Shown: positions 22,505 to 31,442, counted from the first letter of the stretch. The stretch is DNA of 64,000 nucleotides from Roseomonas indoligenes (GCF_017813365.1 NZ_JAGIZA010000005.1:124001-188000); one strand, 5' to 3'. Made by a program: numbers and translations. Notes: generated by a model not told the origin, from the sequence alone.

Positions 22505-23128
22505 ATGGCCTTCGTGGTGGCAGTGGCACAGCGCAAAGGCGGGGCAGGCAAGTCCACCGTCGCCGCCAACCTGGCGGTGGCCCTGGTGGAAGCCGGCGCC
22601 CGGGTCGCCCTGGCCGACACGGACCCGCAGGCCACCCTCACCCGCTGGCACGGGCTCCGCCCCAAGGACGCCGCGCCCCTGGCCTTCGAGAGCCCCTCCG
22701 GCTGGCGCGTGCCCCAGGCCGTCACCCGGCTGGGGAAGGAGGCGGACTTTGTCGTCCTGGACACCCCGCCCCATGCGGATACGGACAGCCGCGTCGCCAT
22801 GCGCGCCGCGAACCTCGTCCTTATCCCCCTGCAGCCCTCCATGCCCGATGTCTGGGCCATGGAGGCCACGCTGGAAGTGGCCGCGGCGGAAGGCCGGGCC
22901 GTGGCCCTCATGCTCAACCGCGTGCCGGCCCAGGGCCGGGCGGCGCAGGACGTGGCGGCCGCCCTGGTCGGACGGAAGCTGCCCCTCCTCCCCTCGCCTT
23001 TCGGCAACCGCACCGCCTTCGCCGCCGCCTTTGCGGAAGGGCTGGGCGTGGTGGAATCCGCGCCCCGCGGCCAGGCCGCCGTCGAGGCGCGCGCGCTGGC
23101 GGAGGCGATCCAGCGAGAAGCTTCGTAG
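22505..23128 (+). CDS. Orphan ParA/MinD-family ATPase
   Basis: 207 aa. Deviant Walker A KGGAGKST near residue 11 with the signature Lys, Walker A' ADTDPQATL, and Walker B VVLDTPPHAD mark a ParA-type ATPase, which typically positions cargo on the nucleoid or membrane. No ParB gene or parS site is seen nearby and no N-terminal DNA-binding domain is present, so it is a short orphan form rather than the chromosome-partition ParA. The membrane-protein gene that follows after 54 bp could be its partner. Substrate is unknown. Confidence 0.88.
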   Translation: MAFVVAVAQRKGGAGKSTVAANLAVALVEAGARVALADTDPQATLTRWHGLRPKDAAPLAFESPSGWRVPQAVTRLGKEADFVVLDTPPHADTDSRVAMRAANLVLIPLQPSMPDVWAMEATLEVAAAEGRAVALMLNRVPAQGRAAQDVAAALVGRKLPLLPSPFGNRTAFAAAFAEGLGVVESAPRGQAAVEARALAEAIQREAS

Positions 23129-23182
23129 GGAACTTCCTCCTCCGGCGGCGTTGAGGAGGCGACCACCTCCGGAGGACGGGTC

Positions 23183-23866
23183 TTGCGGAACATCGACCTG
23201 ACCTCCTGGCAGGGCCTGCTCGGCACGCTGCTCGGCCTGGCGCTCGTGACCCTGATCGGCGTCGGCATCCGCCTGCTGGTGATGTCCACGATCCAGCAGC
23301 GGCGGGAGCGGATGAACCGCCAGATCAACGAGCGGCTGCGGACTCTGATCGCTGCCTACAAGACCCTCGGCGGCTCCTTTACCGGCGACCTGGCCGTCGA
23401 TCCCCGCCATCGGCGCGACCTGCGCGGGGACGGGGAAGCGGCCCCGGCGATCGATCTGGAGGCCGCGGGCTCGGACCGCGCCCGACGGATCCGGGACGCG
23501 GTGGAGGCCGCCCTGTCGGACATCATCCTCCTCGGCACGGATCAGCACGTCCGCCTTGCCGAGCGCGCCGCGCGCGAGCTGGTGGCCGGCAAGCCCGTCC
23601 ACACGCATGAGCTGGTCGTGGCGCTCCGCGACTTCATCCGGGAGGCCCTGGACCTCGATCCCATCCCGGCGAGCCTTCAGATTCCCAGGCAGGGCCCGGC
23701 CCGTCCCTCCGCTGCGGGCGGCCGCGAAAAGGGCGAGGGCCGCGGCGAGGGCAGGTCCGGGGGCGGCGGGGGCGGGATGGGCGGCGGCATGGCGATGGGC
23801 GGGGGTCTGGGCCTGGGCGGCGCGATCGGCCTTGGCGGTGCCGACGAGCCACCTCACCACCCCTGA
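23183..23866 (+). CDS. Unknown membrane-anchored protein with Gly-rich tail
   Basis: 227 aa, not recognised. One hydrophobic helix at about residues 10-35 is followed by a charged, largely helical region (about 36-165) with several Arg/Glu-rich stretches, then a tail made almost wholly of Gly with Met, Leu and Ala (about 185-220) ending PHHP. The start is TTG at 23183 with a good GGAGGA 7 nt upstream; no ATG gives a full-length product. It follows the ParA gene by 54 bp, which suggests a joint role. No function is assigned. Confidence 0.72.
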   Translation: MRNIDLTSWQGLLGTLLGLALVTLIGVGIRLLVMSTIQQRRERMNRQINERLRTLIAAYKTLGGSFTGDLAVDPRHRRDLRGDGEAAPAIDLEAAGSDRARRIRDAVEAALSDIILLGTDQHVRLAERAARELVAGKPVHTHELVVALRDFIREALDLDPIPASLQIPRQGPARPSAAGGREKGEGRGEGRSGGGGGGMGGGMAMGGGLGLGGAIGLGGADEPPHHP

Positions 23867-23885
23867 TTAGTAGGCTGCCCGCCAG

Positions 23886-24782
23886 TCAGCCCTTGCCGCC
23901 CAGCTCCATGCGCCAGATCGCCAGCCCTGCCCCGACGAGCAGCGCGAACCCCGCAAGGTCCCACCCGTCCGGCACCTCGCCCCACAGGACGACGCCGAGT
24001 GCCGTCGTCCAGAGGATGGCGGAATATTCGAAGGGCGCGAGCAGCGTGGTCTCCGCTGCGCGATAGGCCGCCGTCATGAAGAGCTGGGCCACCACGGAGA
24101 GCAGCCCCACCACCACCAGCAATCCCCATTGCCTGGGCGTGGGTGCCACCCAGCCCGGAAGGGCGAGCACCCCCGACACCAATGCGGCACCGATCGCGAA
24201 CCAGAGCACGATCGTGATCCCCGGCTCCCCGGTCTCCCCCATCAGGCGGATCGAGACCATGGCATAGGCCCAGCCCAGCGCCGCCGCGAGCACCGCCGCC
24301 ACCGCGCCGGGATGCAGCCCGCCCCCGCCGCCCGGCTGCACCATCAGGAGCACGCCGAGAAACCCGACCAGGATGACCGCCACGCGGCCCGCCCCCACCC
24401 TTTCCCGCAGCAGCAGGACGGAGAGCAGGATGAGGAAGAGCGGCATGGTAAAGTTCAGCGCCGTCACCGTGGCGAGCGGCAGGTGCACGTAGCCGTAGAA
24501 GGAGCCGAACATCCCCAACAGCCCGCCCGCCAGCCGCTCCAGGTGGCGGCGCGGATGGCGGGTGCGGAAGGCCCTCCGCAGCCCGCCCGGCGCCGTCCAG
24601 TGCGCCAGCGCGAGCAGGAAGGGCAGGGTCAGAGCGTTGCGGAAGAAGACCGTCTCCGCCAGCGGGATGCCGCCCTGCAGCGCCTTCACCGCCGCCGCCG
24701 CCAGGGCGAAGAACCCGGCCGAGCCCGTGACGCAGAGGATCGCCCGCAGCCGCACGGCGCGTGCCGAGGGGGCGGGGGTCAT
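23886..24782 (-). CDS. DMT/EamA-family transporter
   Basis: 298 aa integral membrane protein with about ten hydrophobic segments in two EamA repeats (first repeat with AETVFFRNAL, second after residue 150 with PFEYSAILWTTALGVVLWGE). The family exports amino acids, nucleosides or other metabolites; the substrate cannot be read from sequence. It converges with the Gly-rich protein gene and diverges from the Nudix gene across 138 bp. Confidence 0.9.
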   Translation of the reverse strand: MTPAPSARAVRLRAILCVTGSAGFFALAAAAVKALQGGIPLAETVFFRNALTLPFLLALAHWTAPGGLRRAFRTRHPRRHLERLAGGLLGMFGSFYGYVHLPLATVTALNFTMPLFLILLSVLLLRERVGAGRVAVILVGFLGVLLMVQPGGGGGLHPGAVAAVLAAALGWAYAMVSIRLMGETGEPGITIVLWFAIGAALVSGVLALPGWVAPTPRQWGLLVVVGLLSVVAQLFMTAAYRAAETTLLAPFEYSAILWTTALGVVLWGEVPDGWDLAGFALLVGAGLAIWRMELGGKG

Positions 24783-24920
24783 CGGACGTTCTTCCAGGAC
24801 GGGCCTCCAAAGGGCCGTCGCGCGGCCGCAGGGCTCTCTTCACGTCCCCTGGCGCGGGGGGCAAGCCCCGGGGCGGGGGTGATTACGCCCGCTGCCGATC
24901 CGCTGTAGCCTCCGCGCCGC

Positions 24921-25619
24921 ATGACCGCCCGCAAGACCGAGAGTGACGGCCCGGCCGCCCCCGACCGGCCCGCCGAACGCCCCCCTGAGCGGCCGAAGAC
25001 GGCCCCGCCCGTACCGCCCCACCCGCTCTATCACCCGGAATCGGACGAGGTGGTCTGGAACGGGCGCTTCCCGCTGCAGCGCGTGCGCTTCCGCTACCGG
25101 CGGCGGGACGGCACCCTCTCCGGCCCCCTCACCTGGGAACTGGCCCGGCGCGGCGAGGCCACGATGATCCTCCCCTGGGATCCGGTGACGGACCGCATCG
25201 CCCTCATCGAGCAGTTCCGCCTCCCCGCCCTCGCCGCCGGCGAGGAGCCGCGAATGGTGGAGCTTCCCGCCGGCCTGGTGGAGCCGGGCGAGAGCGTGCC
25301 GGACACCGCGCGGCGCGAACTGGAGGAGGAGGCCGGCCTTTCCCCCACCCGGCTGGAGCCGATGGGCACCTTCATGCTCCACCAGGGCTATGCGGATGAG
25401 CGGGTTCACTTCCACCTCGCCTGCGTCTCGCTGGAGAAGGGCCCCGCCGGCACGCGCGGCCTGGCCAGCGAGGAGGAGGAGACGGCGGTGCAGGTGGTGG
25501 ACGCCGCCGAAGCCTTCGCCATGGTGGCGGAGAACCGCATCCGGAACGCCCCCACCGCCCTGGCGCTTCTCTGGCTCCAGGTGAACCACGCGCGGCTGCG
25601 CGACGAATGGACCCGCTGA
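24921..25619 (+). CDS. Nudix hydrolase, ADP-ribose pyrophosphatase type
   Basis: 232 aa. Complete Nudix box from residue ~117: GLVEPGESVPDTARRELEEEAGL, fitting GX5EX7REUXEEXGU. The region LIEQFRLPALA just before it is typical of ADP-ribose-type enzymes, which cleave ADP-ribose or similar sugar nucleotides to AMP. A Pro-rich N-terminal extension of about 35 residues precedes the domain. Its stop overlaps the next ATG (TGATG), starting a four-gene coupled run. Confidence 0.9.
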   Translation: MTARKTESDGPAAPDRPAERPPERPKTAPPVPPHPLYHPESDEVVWNGRFPLQRVRFRYRRRDGTLSGPLTWELARRGEATMILPWDPVTDRIALIEQFRLPALAAGEEPRMVELPAGLVEPGESVPDTARRELEEEAGLSPTRLEPMGTFMLHQGYADERVHFHLACVSLEKGPAGTRGLASEEEETAVQVVDAAEAFAMVAENRIRNAPTALALLWLQVNHARLRDEWTR

Positions 25620-26347
25620 TGCCGACACAGCCCCTGTTCCGGGAAGATGCCTACGCCGCGGAGAACCCGGCCACCGTGCTGGAATCCTCCGAGGCCGGGG
25701 TGATCCTCGACTCCAGCGTCTTCTACCCCCGTGCCGGTGGCCAGCCCGGCGACACCGGCACCGTGGTCTGGGACGGCGGCGAGATGGCTGTGGCCGACAC
25801 GGTGAAAGGCCCGGACGGCTCCGCGCTGCACGTGCCCGCCCCCGGCGCCACGGTCCCGCCCGCGGGCACCAGGGTCGCGGCGCGGCTGGACTGGAACCGC
25901 CGCCACCGGCACATGCGGATGCACACCACGCTGCACCTCCTCTGCGCGGCGATGCCCGGCATCTACGCCACCGGCAACCAGATCGGCGCCGAGAAGTCCC
26001 GCCTGGACTTCGACCTGCCCGAGCCGCCGACGAAGGAATGGGTGACGGAGCGGCTGAATGAGTTGATCGCGGGCGACCACCCGATCGGCGAGCGCTGGAT
26101 CACGGAGGCGGAGCTGGACGCCAATCCCGGCCTCGTCCGCACCCTCTCCGTCCAGCCCCCGCGCGGCGCCGGCCAGATCCGGCTGGTGCGGATCGGCGCG
26201 GAGGACGCCCCCGTCGATCTCCAGCCCTGCGGCGGCACCCATGTCCGCCGCACCGGAGAGATCGGCCGGGTGGAGGTGACGAAGATGGAAAGCAAGGGCA
26301 AGCAGAACCGGCGCATCCACATCGTGCTGGTGGAGGAAGACAAGTGA
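25619..26347 (+). CDS. AlaX-type alanyl-tRNA editing protein
   Basis: 242 aa, resembling the second additional domain of AlaRS. It is expected to hydrolyse Ser or Gly mischarged on tRNA-Ala in trans. Zinc-site motifs are visible: HMRMHTTLHL (HxxxH) and CGGTHVRRTGEIG. The start at 25619 (TGATG overlap) is preferred over an in-frame ATG 12 bp upstream. The Nudix gene before it and sseA after it overlap it by a few bases. Confidence 0.92.
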   Translation: MPTQPLFREDAYAAENPATVLESSEAGVILDSSVFYPRAGGQPGDTGTVVWDGGEMAVADTVKGPDGSALHVPAPGATVPPAGTRVAARLDWNRRHRHMRMHTTLHLLCAAMPGIYATGNQIGAEKSRLDFDLPEPPTKEWVTERLNELIAGDHPIGERWITEAELDANPGLVRTLSVQPPRGAGQIRLVRIGAEDAPVDLQPCGGTHVRRTGEIGRVEVTKMESKGKQNRRIHIVLVEEDK

Positions 26348-27228
26348 CGACCGAAGCGAAGAACACCCTGGTTTCCACGGAATGGCTGGCCGGCGAGCTC
26401 GGCAAGCCCGATCTCGTGGTGCTGGACTGCTCCCTGGTCCTGCCCGGCGAGCCCGGCGACAAGAAGGCCGCCTTCGCCGAGGCGCACATCCCCGGCGCGC
26501 GGCTCTTCGACATCGACGTCTTCGCCGACCCCGACAGCACGCTGCCGCATATGGTTCCCACCCCCGCGCGCTTCGCGAAGCTGGCGGGTGACCTTGGCAT
26601 CTCGAATGAGAGCCGCGTCGTCTTCTACGACGGGGCGCACGGGCTGCGCTCCGCCGCGCGCGGCTGGTGGCTGATGCGGCTGATGGGGCATGAGAAGGCC
26701 TTCGTCCTCGATGGCGGCCTGCCCAAGTGGAAGCGGGAGAGCCGCCCGACCGAGTCCGGCGAGGCCGCCCCTGCCCCGGCCGCCACCTTCGTCCCGGACT
26801 TCCGCGCCGACCGCCTGCGCGGCATCGGCGACATCAAGCGCATCGTCCGCCAGGGTTCCGGCGAGGCGCTGATCATCGACGCCCGCGCCGCCGCCCGCTT
26901 CCAGGGCACCGCGCCGGAGCCGCGCCCCGGCCTCGTCGCCGGGCATATCCCCGGCGCCGCCAACATTCCCTTCACCGAGCTTCTGGCGGAGGACGGCACG
27001 ATGCTGCCGCCGGACCAGCTCCTCGCCCGCTTCGAGAAGGCCGGGGTGGAGCGGGAGCAGCCCGTGATCCTCTCCTGCGGCTCCGGCGTCACCGCGACGG
27101 TCCTGGCCCTCGGCCTCGTTCAGGCCGGGCTTCCGGAGGGCTCCGTCTATGATGGGTCCTGGACGGAGTGGGGGCTTCGGCCGGAGACGCCGAAGGTGAC
27201 GCCCGACGCCGCGAAGGGAACCGCCTGA
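26344..27228 (+). CDS. sseA: 3-mercaptopyruvate sulfurtransferase (rhodanese family)
   Basis: 294 aa with two rhodanese domains. The N-terminal inactive domain carries the RVVFYDGAHGLRSAARGWW segment; the C-terminal catalytic domain has the active-site loop CGSGVTA, the form typical of mercaptopyruvate rather than thiosulfate enzymes. It transfers sulfur from 3-mercaptopyruvate to an acceptor. GTG start at 26344 overlaps the alaX stop (GTGA). Paired with the downstream MetC-type gene in sulfur amino-acid metabolism. Confidence 0.93.
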   Translation: MTTEAKNTLVSTEWLAGELGKPDLVVLDCSLVLPGEPGDKKAAFAEAHIPGARLFDIDVFADPDSTLPHMVPTPARFAKLAGDLGISNESRVVFYDGAHGLRSAARGWWLMRLMGHEKAFVLDGGLPKWKRESRPTESGEAAPAPAATFVPDFRADRLRGIGDIKRIVRQGSGEALIIDARAAARFQGTAPEPRPGLVAGHIPGAANIPFTELLAEDGTMLPPDQLLARFEKAGVEREQPVILSCGSGVTATVLALGLVQAGLPEGSVYDGSWTEWGLRPETPKVTPDAAKGTA

Positions 27229-28421
27229 TGGCCGATCCGAAGGACCAGAACCTCGGCTTCGCCACCCGCATGTCCCATCACGGGCGCGCGGGGGCGAAGG
27301 CGCACGGCTTCGTCAACCCGCCCGTCCATCGCGGCTCCACCGTGCTGTTCCCGGACTGCGAATCCCGCAAGTCCGCGGCGGCGCAGCGCTACGAGCAGGT
27401 CCTGACCTACGGCACCGCCGGCGGCCCCACGCACCACATGCTGGAGGATATGGTCGCCGAGATCGAGGGCGGCACCCGCGCGCTGATCGTCGGCACCGGC
27501 CTCGCGGCCTGCATGGTCCCGCTCCTCGCCTATCTGAAGGCCGGCGACCACTGCCTGGTGCCGGACAGCGTCTACGGCCCGGTCCGCAACCTCGCGGATG
27601 GGCTGATGGCCGGCTTCGGGATCGAGACCACCTACTACGACCCGACCGTGGACGAGGCGGGGATGGCCGCGCTGATCCGCCCGAACACGAAGGTCGTCTA
27701 TACGGAGAGCCCGGGCAGCCACACCTTCGAGCTGCAAGACATCCCGGCCATCGCCCGCGCCGCCCATGCGGCCGGCGCGAAGGTGCTGATGGACAACACC
27801 TGGGGCTTCCACACCTTCCAGCCCTTCCAGCACGGCGTGGATGTCTCCATCCAGGCCCTGACCAAGTATGCCGGCGGCCATTCCGACGTGCTGCTCGGCA
27901 GCGTGACGGTGAACAACCCTGAGGACTGGCACATCGTGAAGGGCGCCGCGAGCCAGCTCGGCCAGTTCGCCAGCCCGGATGATTGCTGGCTCTGCCTCCG
28001 CGGCCTTCGCACCCTTCCCGTGCGGCTGCGCCAGCAGGCGGAGAACGGGCTAACGGTTGCGCGCTGGCTGGAGACGCGGCCCGAGGTGCTGCGCCTGCTG
28101 CACCCCGCCCTGCCCTCCCACCCTCAGCACGCCCTCTTCACGCGCGACTTCAGCGGCGCCTGCTCGCTCTTCGGCATGGTGCTGCAGCCCCGCTACACGG
28201 AGGCGGATGCGGAAAGGGTGGTGGATGCGCTCCGGCTCTTCGGCATCGGCGCCTCCTGGGGCGGCTATGAGAGCCTGGCCCTGCCCACCGCGCCTTCCAT
28301 CTCCCGCACGGCGAAGGACCCCAATCTCGGCGGCCCGGCCATCCGCATCCATATCGGGCTGGAGGAGCCGGAGGACCTGATCGCCGACCTCGCCCAGGCG
28401 CTGGACCGCCTGCCGCGCTGA
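27228..28421 (+). CDS. metC: MetC-type cystathionine beta-lyase (PLP enzyme)
   Basis: 397 aa Cys/Met-metabolism PLP enzyme that cleaves cystathionine to homocysteine, pyruvate and ammonia, or acts as a related C-S lyase. It shows the HGFVNPPVHRGSTV N-terminus, the YTESPGSHTFELQDI segment, the aspartate in LMDNTWGF and the PLP Lys in QALTKYAGGHSD. The TGATG overlap with sseA defines the start at 27228; more upstream in-frame starts fall inside sseA. Confidence 0.92.
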   Translation: MADPKDQNLGFATRMSHHGRAGAKAHGFVNPPVHRGSTVLFPDCESRKSAAAQRYEQVLTYGTAGGPTHHMLEDMVAEIEGGTRALIVGTGLAACMVPLLAYLKAGDHCLVPDSVYGPVRNLADGLMAGFGIETTYYDPTVDEAGMAALIRPNTKVVYTESPGSHTFELQDIPAIARAAHAAGAKVLMDNTWGFHTFQPFQHGVDVSIQALTKYAGGHSDVLLGSVTVNNPEDWHIVKGAASQLGQFASPDDCWLCLRGLRTLPVRLRQQAENGLTVARWLETRPEVLRLLHPALPSHPQHALFTRDFSGACSLFGMVLQPRYTEADAERVVDALRLFGIGASWGGYESLALPTAPSISRTAKDPNLGGPAIRIHIGLEEPEDLIADLAQALDRLPR

Positions 28422-28477
28422 TCCGGCACGCCGCGTGCTTGCCACGTGGCGTGCACCGGATCGAGTGGAAGCCCTCC

Positions 28478-29176
28478 ATGGCCCTGAGGCGCCGTTCCCT
28501 GTTCGCGGCCCTGGCCGGGCTTCCCTTGCTGACCACGAAGGGACACGCGATCACCCCCGGTGCCGATTCCGCCCTGATCGTGGTGGACGTGCAGAACTGC
28601 TTCACCCCCGGCGGCTCGCTGGCGGTGAAGGACGGGGACGCCGTGGTGCCCGTCATCAACGCCCTTTCCCGGCACTTCGCCAACGTGGTGCTGACGCAGG
28701 ACTGGCACACGCCGGACCACGTCTCCTTCGCCTCCCAGCACCAGGGGCAGCAGCCCTTCGGCACGGTCAGCCTGCCGTATGGCACCCAGGTGCTCTGGCC
28801 CGACCACTGCGTCATGGGAACGGAGGGCGCAGCGCTGCACCCGGCCCTCTCCATCCCGCACGCGCAGCTGGTGATCCGCAAGGGTTATCACCGCGGCGTG
28901 GACTCCTACTCAGCCTTCCTGGAGGCCGACCGGACCACGAGGACAGGGCTGGACGGCTACCTGAACAGCCGCGGCATCCGGAAGCTCTATGTCGCCGGAC
29001 TCGCCACCGATTTCTGCGTGGCCTGGACGGCGCTGGACGCGCGCCGCCTCGGTTTCGAAGCGACCGTGATCGAGGACGCCTGCCGCGCCATCGACCTCAA
29101 TGGCAGCCTGGACAAGGCCTGGGCGGAGATGGCGGCCGCCGGCGTCGGCCGCATCCGTTCCCAGTCGATCGGATAG
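28478..29176 (+). CDS. pncA: Nicotinamidase with a probable Tat signal
   Basis: 232 aa isochorismatase-fold enzyme that converts nicotinamide to nicotinate. The catalytic triad is visible as Asp ~37 (VVDVQNCF), Lys ~135 (IRKGYH) and Cys ~180 (ATDFCVAWT); the metal site is DWHTPDH (~75-81). Before the enzyme core lies MALRRRSLFAALAGLP...GHA, which looks like an export signal with twin arginines. Cytosolic PncA normally lacks this. The start at 28478 was chosen because it opens the signal peptide; a TTG 39 bp upstream is possible but adds nothing recognisable. Confidence 0.88.
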   Translation: MALRRRSLFAALAGLPLLTTKGHAITPGADSALIVVDVQNCFTPGGSLAVKDGDAVVPVINALSRHFANVVLTQDWHTPDHVSFASQHQGQQPFGTVSLPYGTQVLWPDHCVMGTEGAALHPALSIPHAQLVIRKGYHRGVDSYSAFLEADRTTRTGLDGYLNSRGIRKLYVAGLATDFCVAWTALDARRLGFEATVIEDACRAIDLNGSLDKAWAEMAAAGVGRIRSQSIG

Positions 29177-29188
29177 CCGCCGGCCGCC

Positions 29189-30520
29189 TCATCCGTGCTC
29201 CGGGACGATGGCGGGCGGAAGAGCGGCACGCCGTTCCTGCTGCCGGCCCAGCCAGTAGGCGACGACAAGCCAGACGACCGAGATCGGCACCGCCCAGACC
29301 GCCACGCCGGACATGCCGAGGCCCGACCAGGTGAGGAGGGAGGCGGTCCAGATGCCCAGCTGATCCCCCGTGCGATAGACCACCGTGTCGATGAAGTTCT
29401 TCGACTTGTATTTGTCCTCCCGAGGAAGCGAGGTGAACAGCACCTCCCGCGTCGGCCGGGCCAGGGCGAAGTTGCTGACCCGGCGCGAGACCTGGGCCGC
29501 CACGAGCACGGCAACGGAGGGCACCGCCGCCAGCGCCCCGAAGCCGATCACGCTGAAGAGCGGCAGCACCGAGAGGGTCAGGGCCACGCCCATGAAGGCG
29601 ATCGCCCGGCCCGTGAGGAAGACCTGCGCCACGAGCGTCAGCACGTTCACGATGAGGTCGATGTTCGCGAAGAACTCGGTCCGCGCCGCACGGCTCGGAT
29701 AGGCGGCCGCCGCGATGGCCTGCTGCGAGTAGAGGAAGGTGGAGGTCACGGAGTAGAGCAGGATGAAGACCGCGATCCCCAGCAGGTAGGGCGAGCGGAG
29801 GGTGTGCGTGAGCCCCGCGAAGATGCCGCCGGGGATCCGTTCCTCGCCCGGGGATCCGTCCGCGGCCCGGCGTGCCGTGCCGAAGCGTGACAGCCGATGC
29901 ACGGCCAGCACGCTCACCTCTATGAGGAGCACCGAGACGAGCAGCAGCCAGTTCTGTCCGATGAGGCCGACGAGAAGGGAGGTGACGCTCGCGCCGGCGA
30001 TGCCGCCGACCGTCGCGCCCGTCGCCAGGAAGCCGAAGAGGCGCTTGCCTTGCTCCGTGCCGAAGAAGTCCACGACGAAGGACCAGAACACCGATACGAC
30101 GAACAGGTTGAAGACCGAGATCCAGATAAAGAAGGCCCGCCCGATCCAGATATGCTGATCGGGCGTCGCGACCTGCAGCAGAACGAAGAAGACCAGCAGG
30201 TTCGCCATGAAGAAGCGGTAGGAGATGGCGATGAACCGTTCCCGCGACATCCGCCGCATGAGGCTGGAGTAGAGCGGGTTGGCGAGCAGCATCGCGAGGA
30301 GCGTGCCGGTGAAGAGCCAGCCGAGATTTGCCGTTCCGCCCGCCACGCCAAGCTCATCGCGGATGGGGCGCAGCACGGAATAGGCCAGGAACAGCGCGAA
30401 GACGTAGAGCCAGGACCAGGCCAGCGCGCCCGCCTCCTCCGGCCGCAGGTCGATGATCCGCCTGAGGCCCCGGTAGACGATCCCGTCCCCTCCGGCCCCG
30501 CTGTCAGAGGGCATCGACAT
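29189..30520 (-). CDS. Npt1/Npt2 (ATP/ADP antiporter)-like MFS carrier
   Basis: 443 aa with about 12 hydrophobic segments. The N-terminal YSVLRPIRDELG motif is typical of bacterial proteins related to ATP/ADP translocases, and FFGTEQGKRLFGFLATGATVGG fits the same group. Free-living members have no proven substrate, so nucleotide transport is only a family hint. The start at 30520 (MSMPSDSG) has GGAG 4 nt upstream and overlaps the preceding aldo/keto reductase gene by 17 bp, so the two are coupled. Confidence 0.78.
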   Translation of the reverse strand: MSMPSDSGAGGDGIVYRGLRRIIDLRPEEAGALAWSWLYVFALFLAYSVLRPIRDELGVAGGTANLGWLFTGTLLAMLLANPLYSSLMRRMSRERFIAISYRFFMANLLVFFVLLQVATPDQHIWIGRAFFIWISVFNLFVVSVFWSFVVDFFGTEQGKRLFGFLATGATVGGIAGASVTSLLVGLIGQNWLLLVSVLLIEVSVLAVHRLSRFGTARRAADGSPGEERIPGGIFAGLTHTLRSPYLLGIAVFILLYSVTSTFLYSQQAIAAAAYPSRAARTEFFANIDLIVNVLTLVAQVFLTGRAIAFMGVALTLSVLPLFSVIGFGALAAVPSVAVLVAAQVSRRVSNFALARPTREVLFTSLPREDKYKSKNFIDTVVYRTGDQLGIWTASLLTWSGLGMSGVAVWAVPISVVWLVVAYWLGRQQERRAALPPAIVPEHG

Positions 30521-31442
30521 ACTGCTCCATCCGGCGCCGCATCGCCGCATCCGGCATCCGCCCCTGGGCCGCGCGCAAGTTGTCGTCCACGTAGCGGGCC
30601 TGGGCCATGCCCGGCACGGCGCAGGTCACGCCCTCATGGCTGACGAGGTACTTCAACATGAACTGCGCCCAGGTCGTCACGTCGATCTCCGCCGCCCATT
30701 CCGGCAGCGGCTTACCCTGCGTCGCGCGGAACACGCTGCCGCGGCCGAAGGGAAGGTTGATGAACACCGCCATCCCCCGCTCCTTCGCCAGCGGGATGAT
30801 CCGCTCGGCGGCGTTGCGGTTGTCCAGGGCGTAGTCGATCTGGATGGCGTCCAGCGTCTCCCGGCGCATCATGGCCTCGAAGGCCTCGTACTGCCGGTCG
30901 AAGCTCGTGGTGGCGCCGAGGTAGCGGATCCAGCCCGCCTGCTTCAGCTCCCGCAGGTAGGCCAGCTCATTGGTGATGTCGCGCAGGTTGTGAACGGCCA
31001 GCAGGTCGATCCGGTCGGTCCTCAGCGCCTTGAAGGAGGCATCGATCTGGGCCCGCCCCTGCTCGATGTTGTCCACCCCGACCTTGGTGCAGACAAAGAG
31101 GGAGGGCCGGATCTTCAGGTCGTCCATCAGCCCCCCCATGATCGCCTCGGCCTGGCCGTAGGAAGGGGCGGTGTCCACCACCGTCCCGCCCAGCTCGTGG
31201 AAGCGGCGGAAGGTGTCGCGCAGCGGCGAGACGTCCTCGCCCGGCTTCACCTCCTCATAGCGGCGGGCGGAGCCGAGCCCGATCACCGGAATCATCTCGC
31301 CGGAGGATGGAATGGGCTTGCGGATCAGCGCGCCCGCCACGGTGGGCTGCGCCCCCGCCTCCTGTGGCAGCGCCAAGGCGGCGATGCCGGCCCCCAGGCC
31401 GGTTCCGGCCAGGGAAAGGAAGGTGCGGCGGGTCGCGTGCAT
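30504..31442 (-). CDS. Tat-exported aldo/keto reductase
   Basis: 312 aa. The N-terminus has a twin-arginine signal (TRRTFLSLAG, cleavage after about residue 31). The mature part is an AKR barrel with the conserved order of catalytic residues: Asp in VVDTAPSYGQAE with the Tyr, Lys in VCTKVG, and His in AVHNL. A Tat signal fits a folded, cofactor-loaded oxidoreductase working in the periplasm; its substrate is not known. Co-transcribed with the carrier gene. Confidence 0.88.
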   Translation of the reverse strand: MHATRRTFLSLAGTGLGAGIAALALPQEAGAQPTVAGALIRKPIPSSGEMIPVIGLGSARRYEEVKPGEDVSPLRDTFRRFHELGGTVVDTAPSYGQAEAIMGGLMDDLKIRPSLFVCTKVGVDNIEQGRAQIDASFKALRTDRIDLLAVHNLRDITNELAYLRELKQAGWIRYLGATTSFDRQYEAFEAMMRRETLDAIQIDYALDNRNAAERIIPLAKERGMAVFINLPFGRGSVFRATQGKPLPEWAAEIDVTTWAQFMLKYLVSHEGVTCAVPGMAQARYVDDNLRAAQGRMPDAAMRRRMEQYVDAL

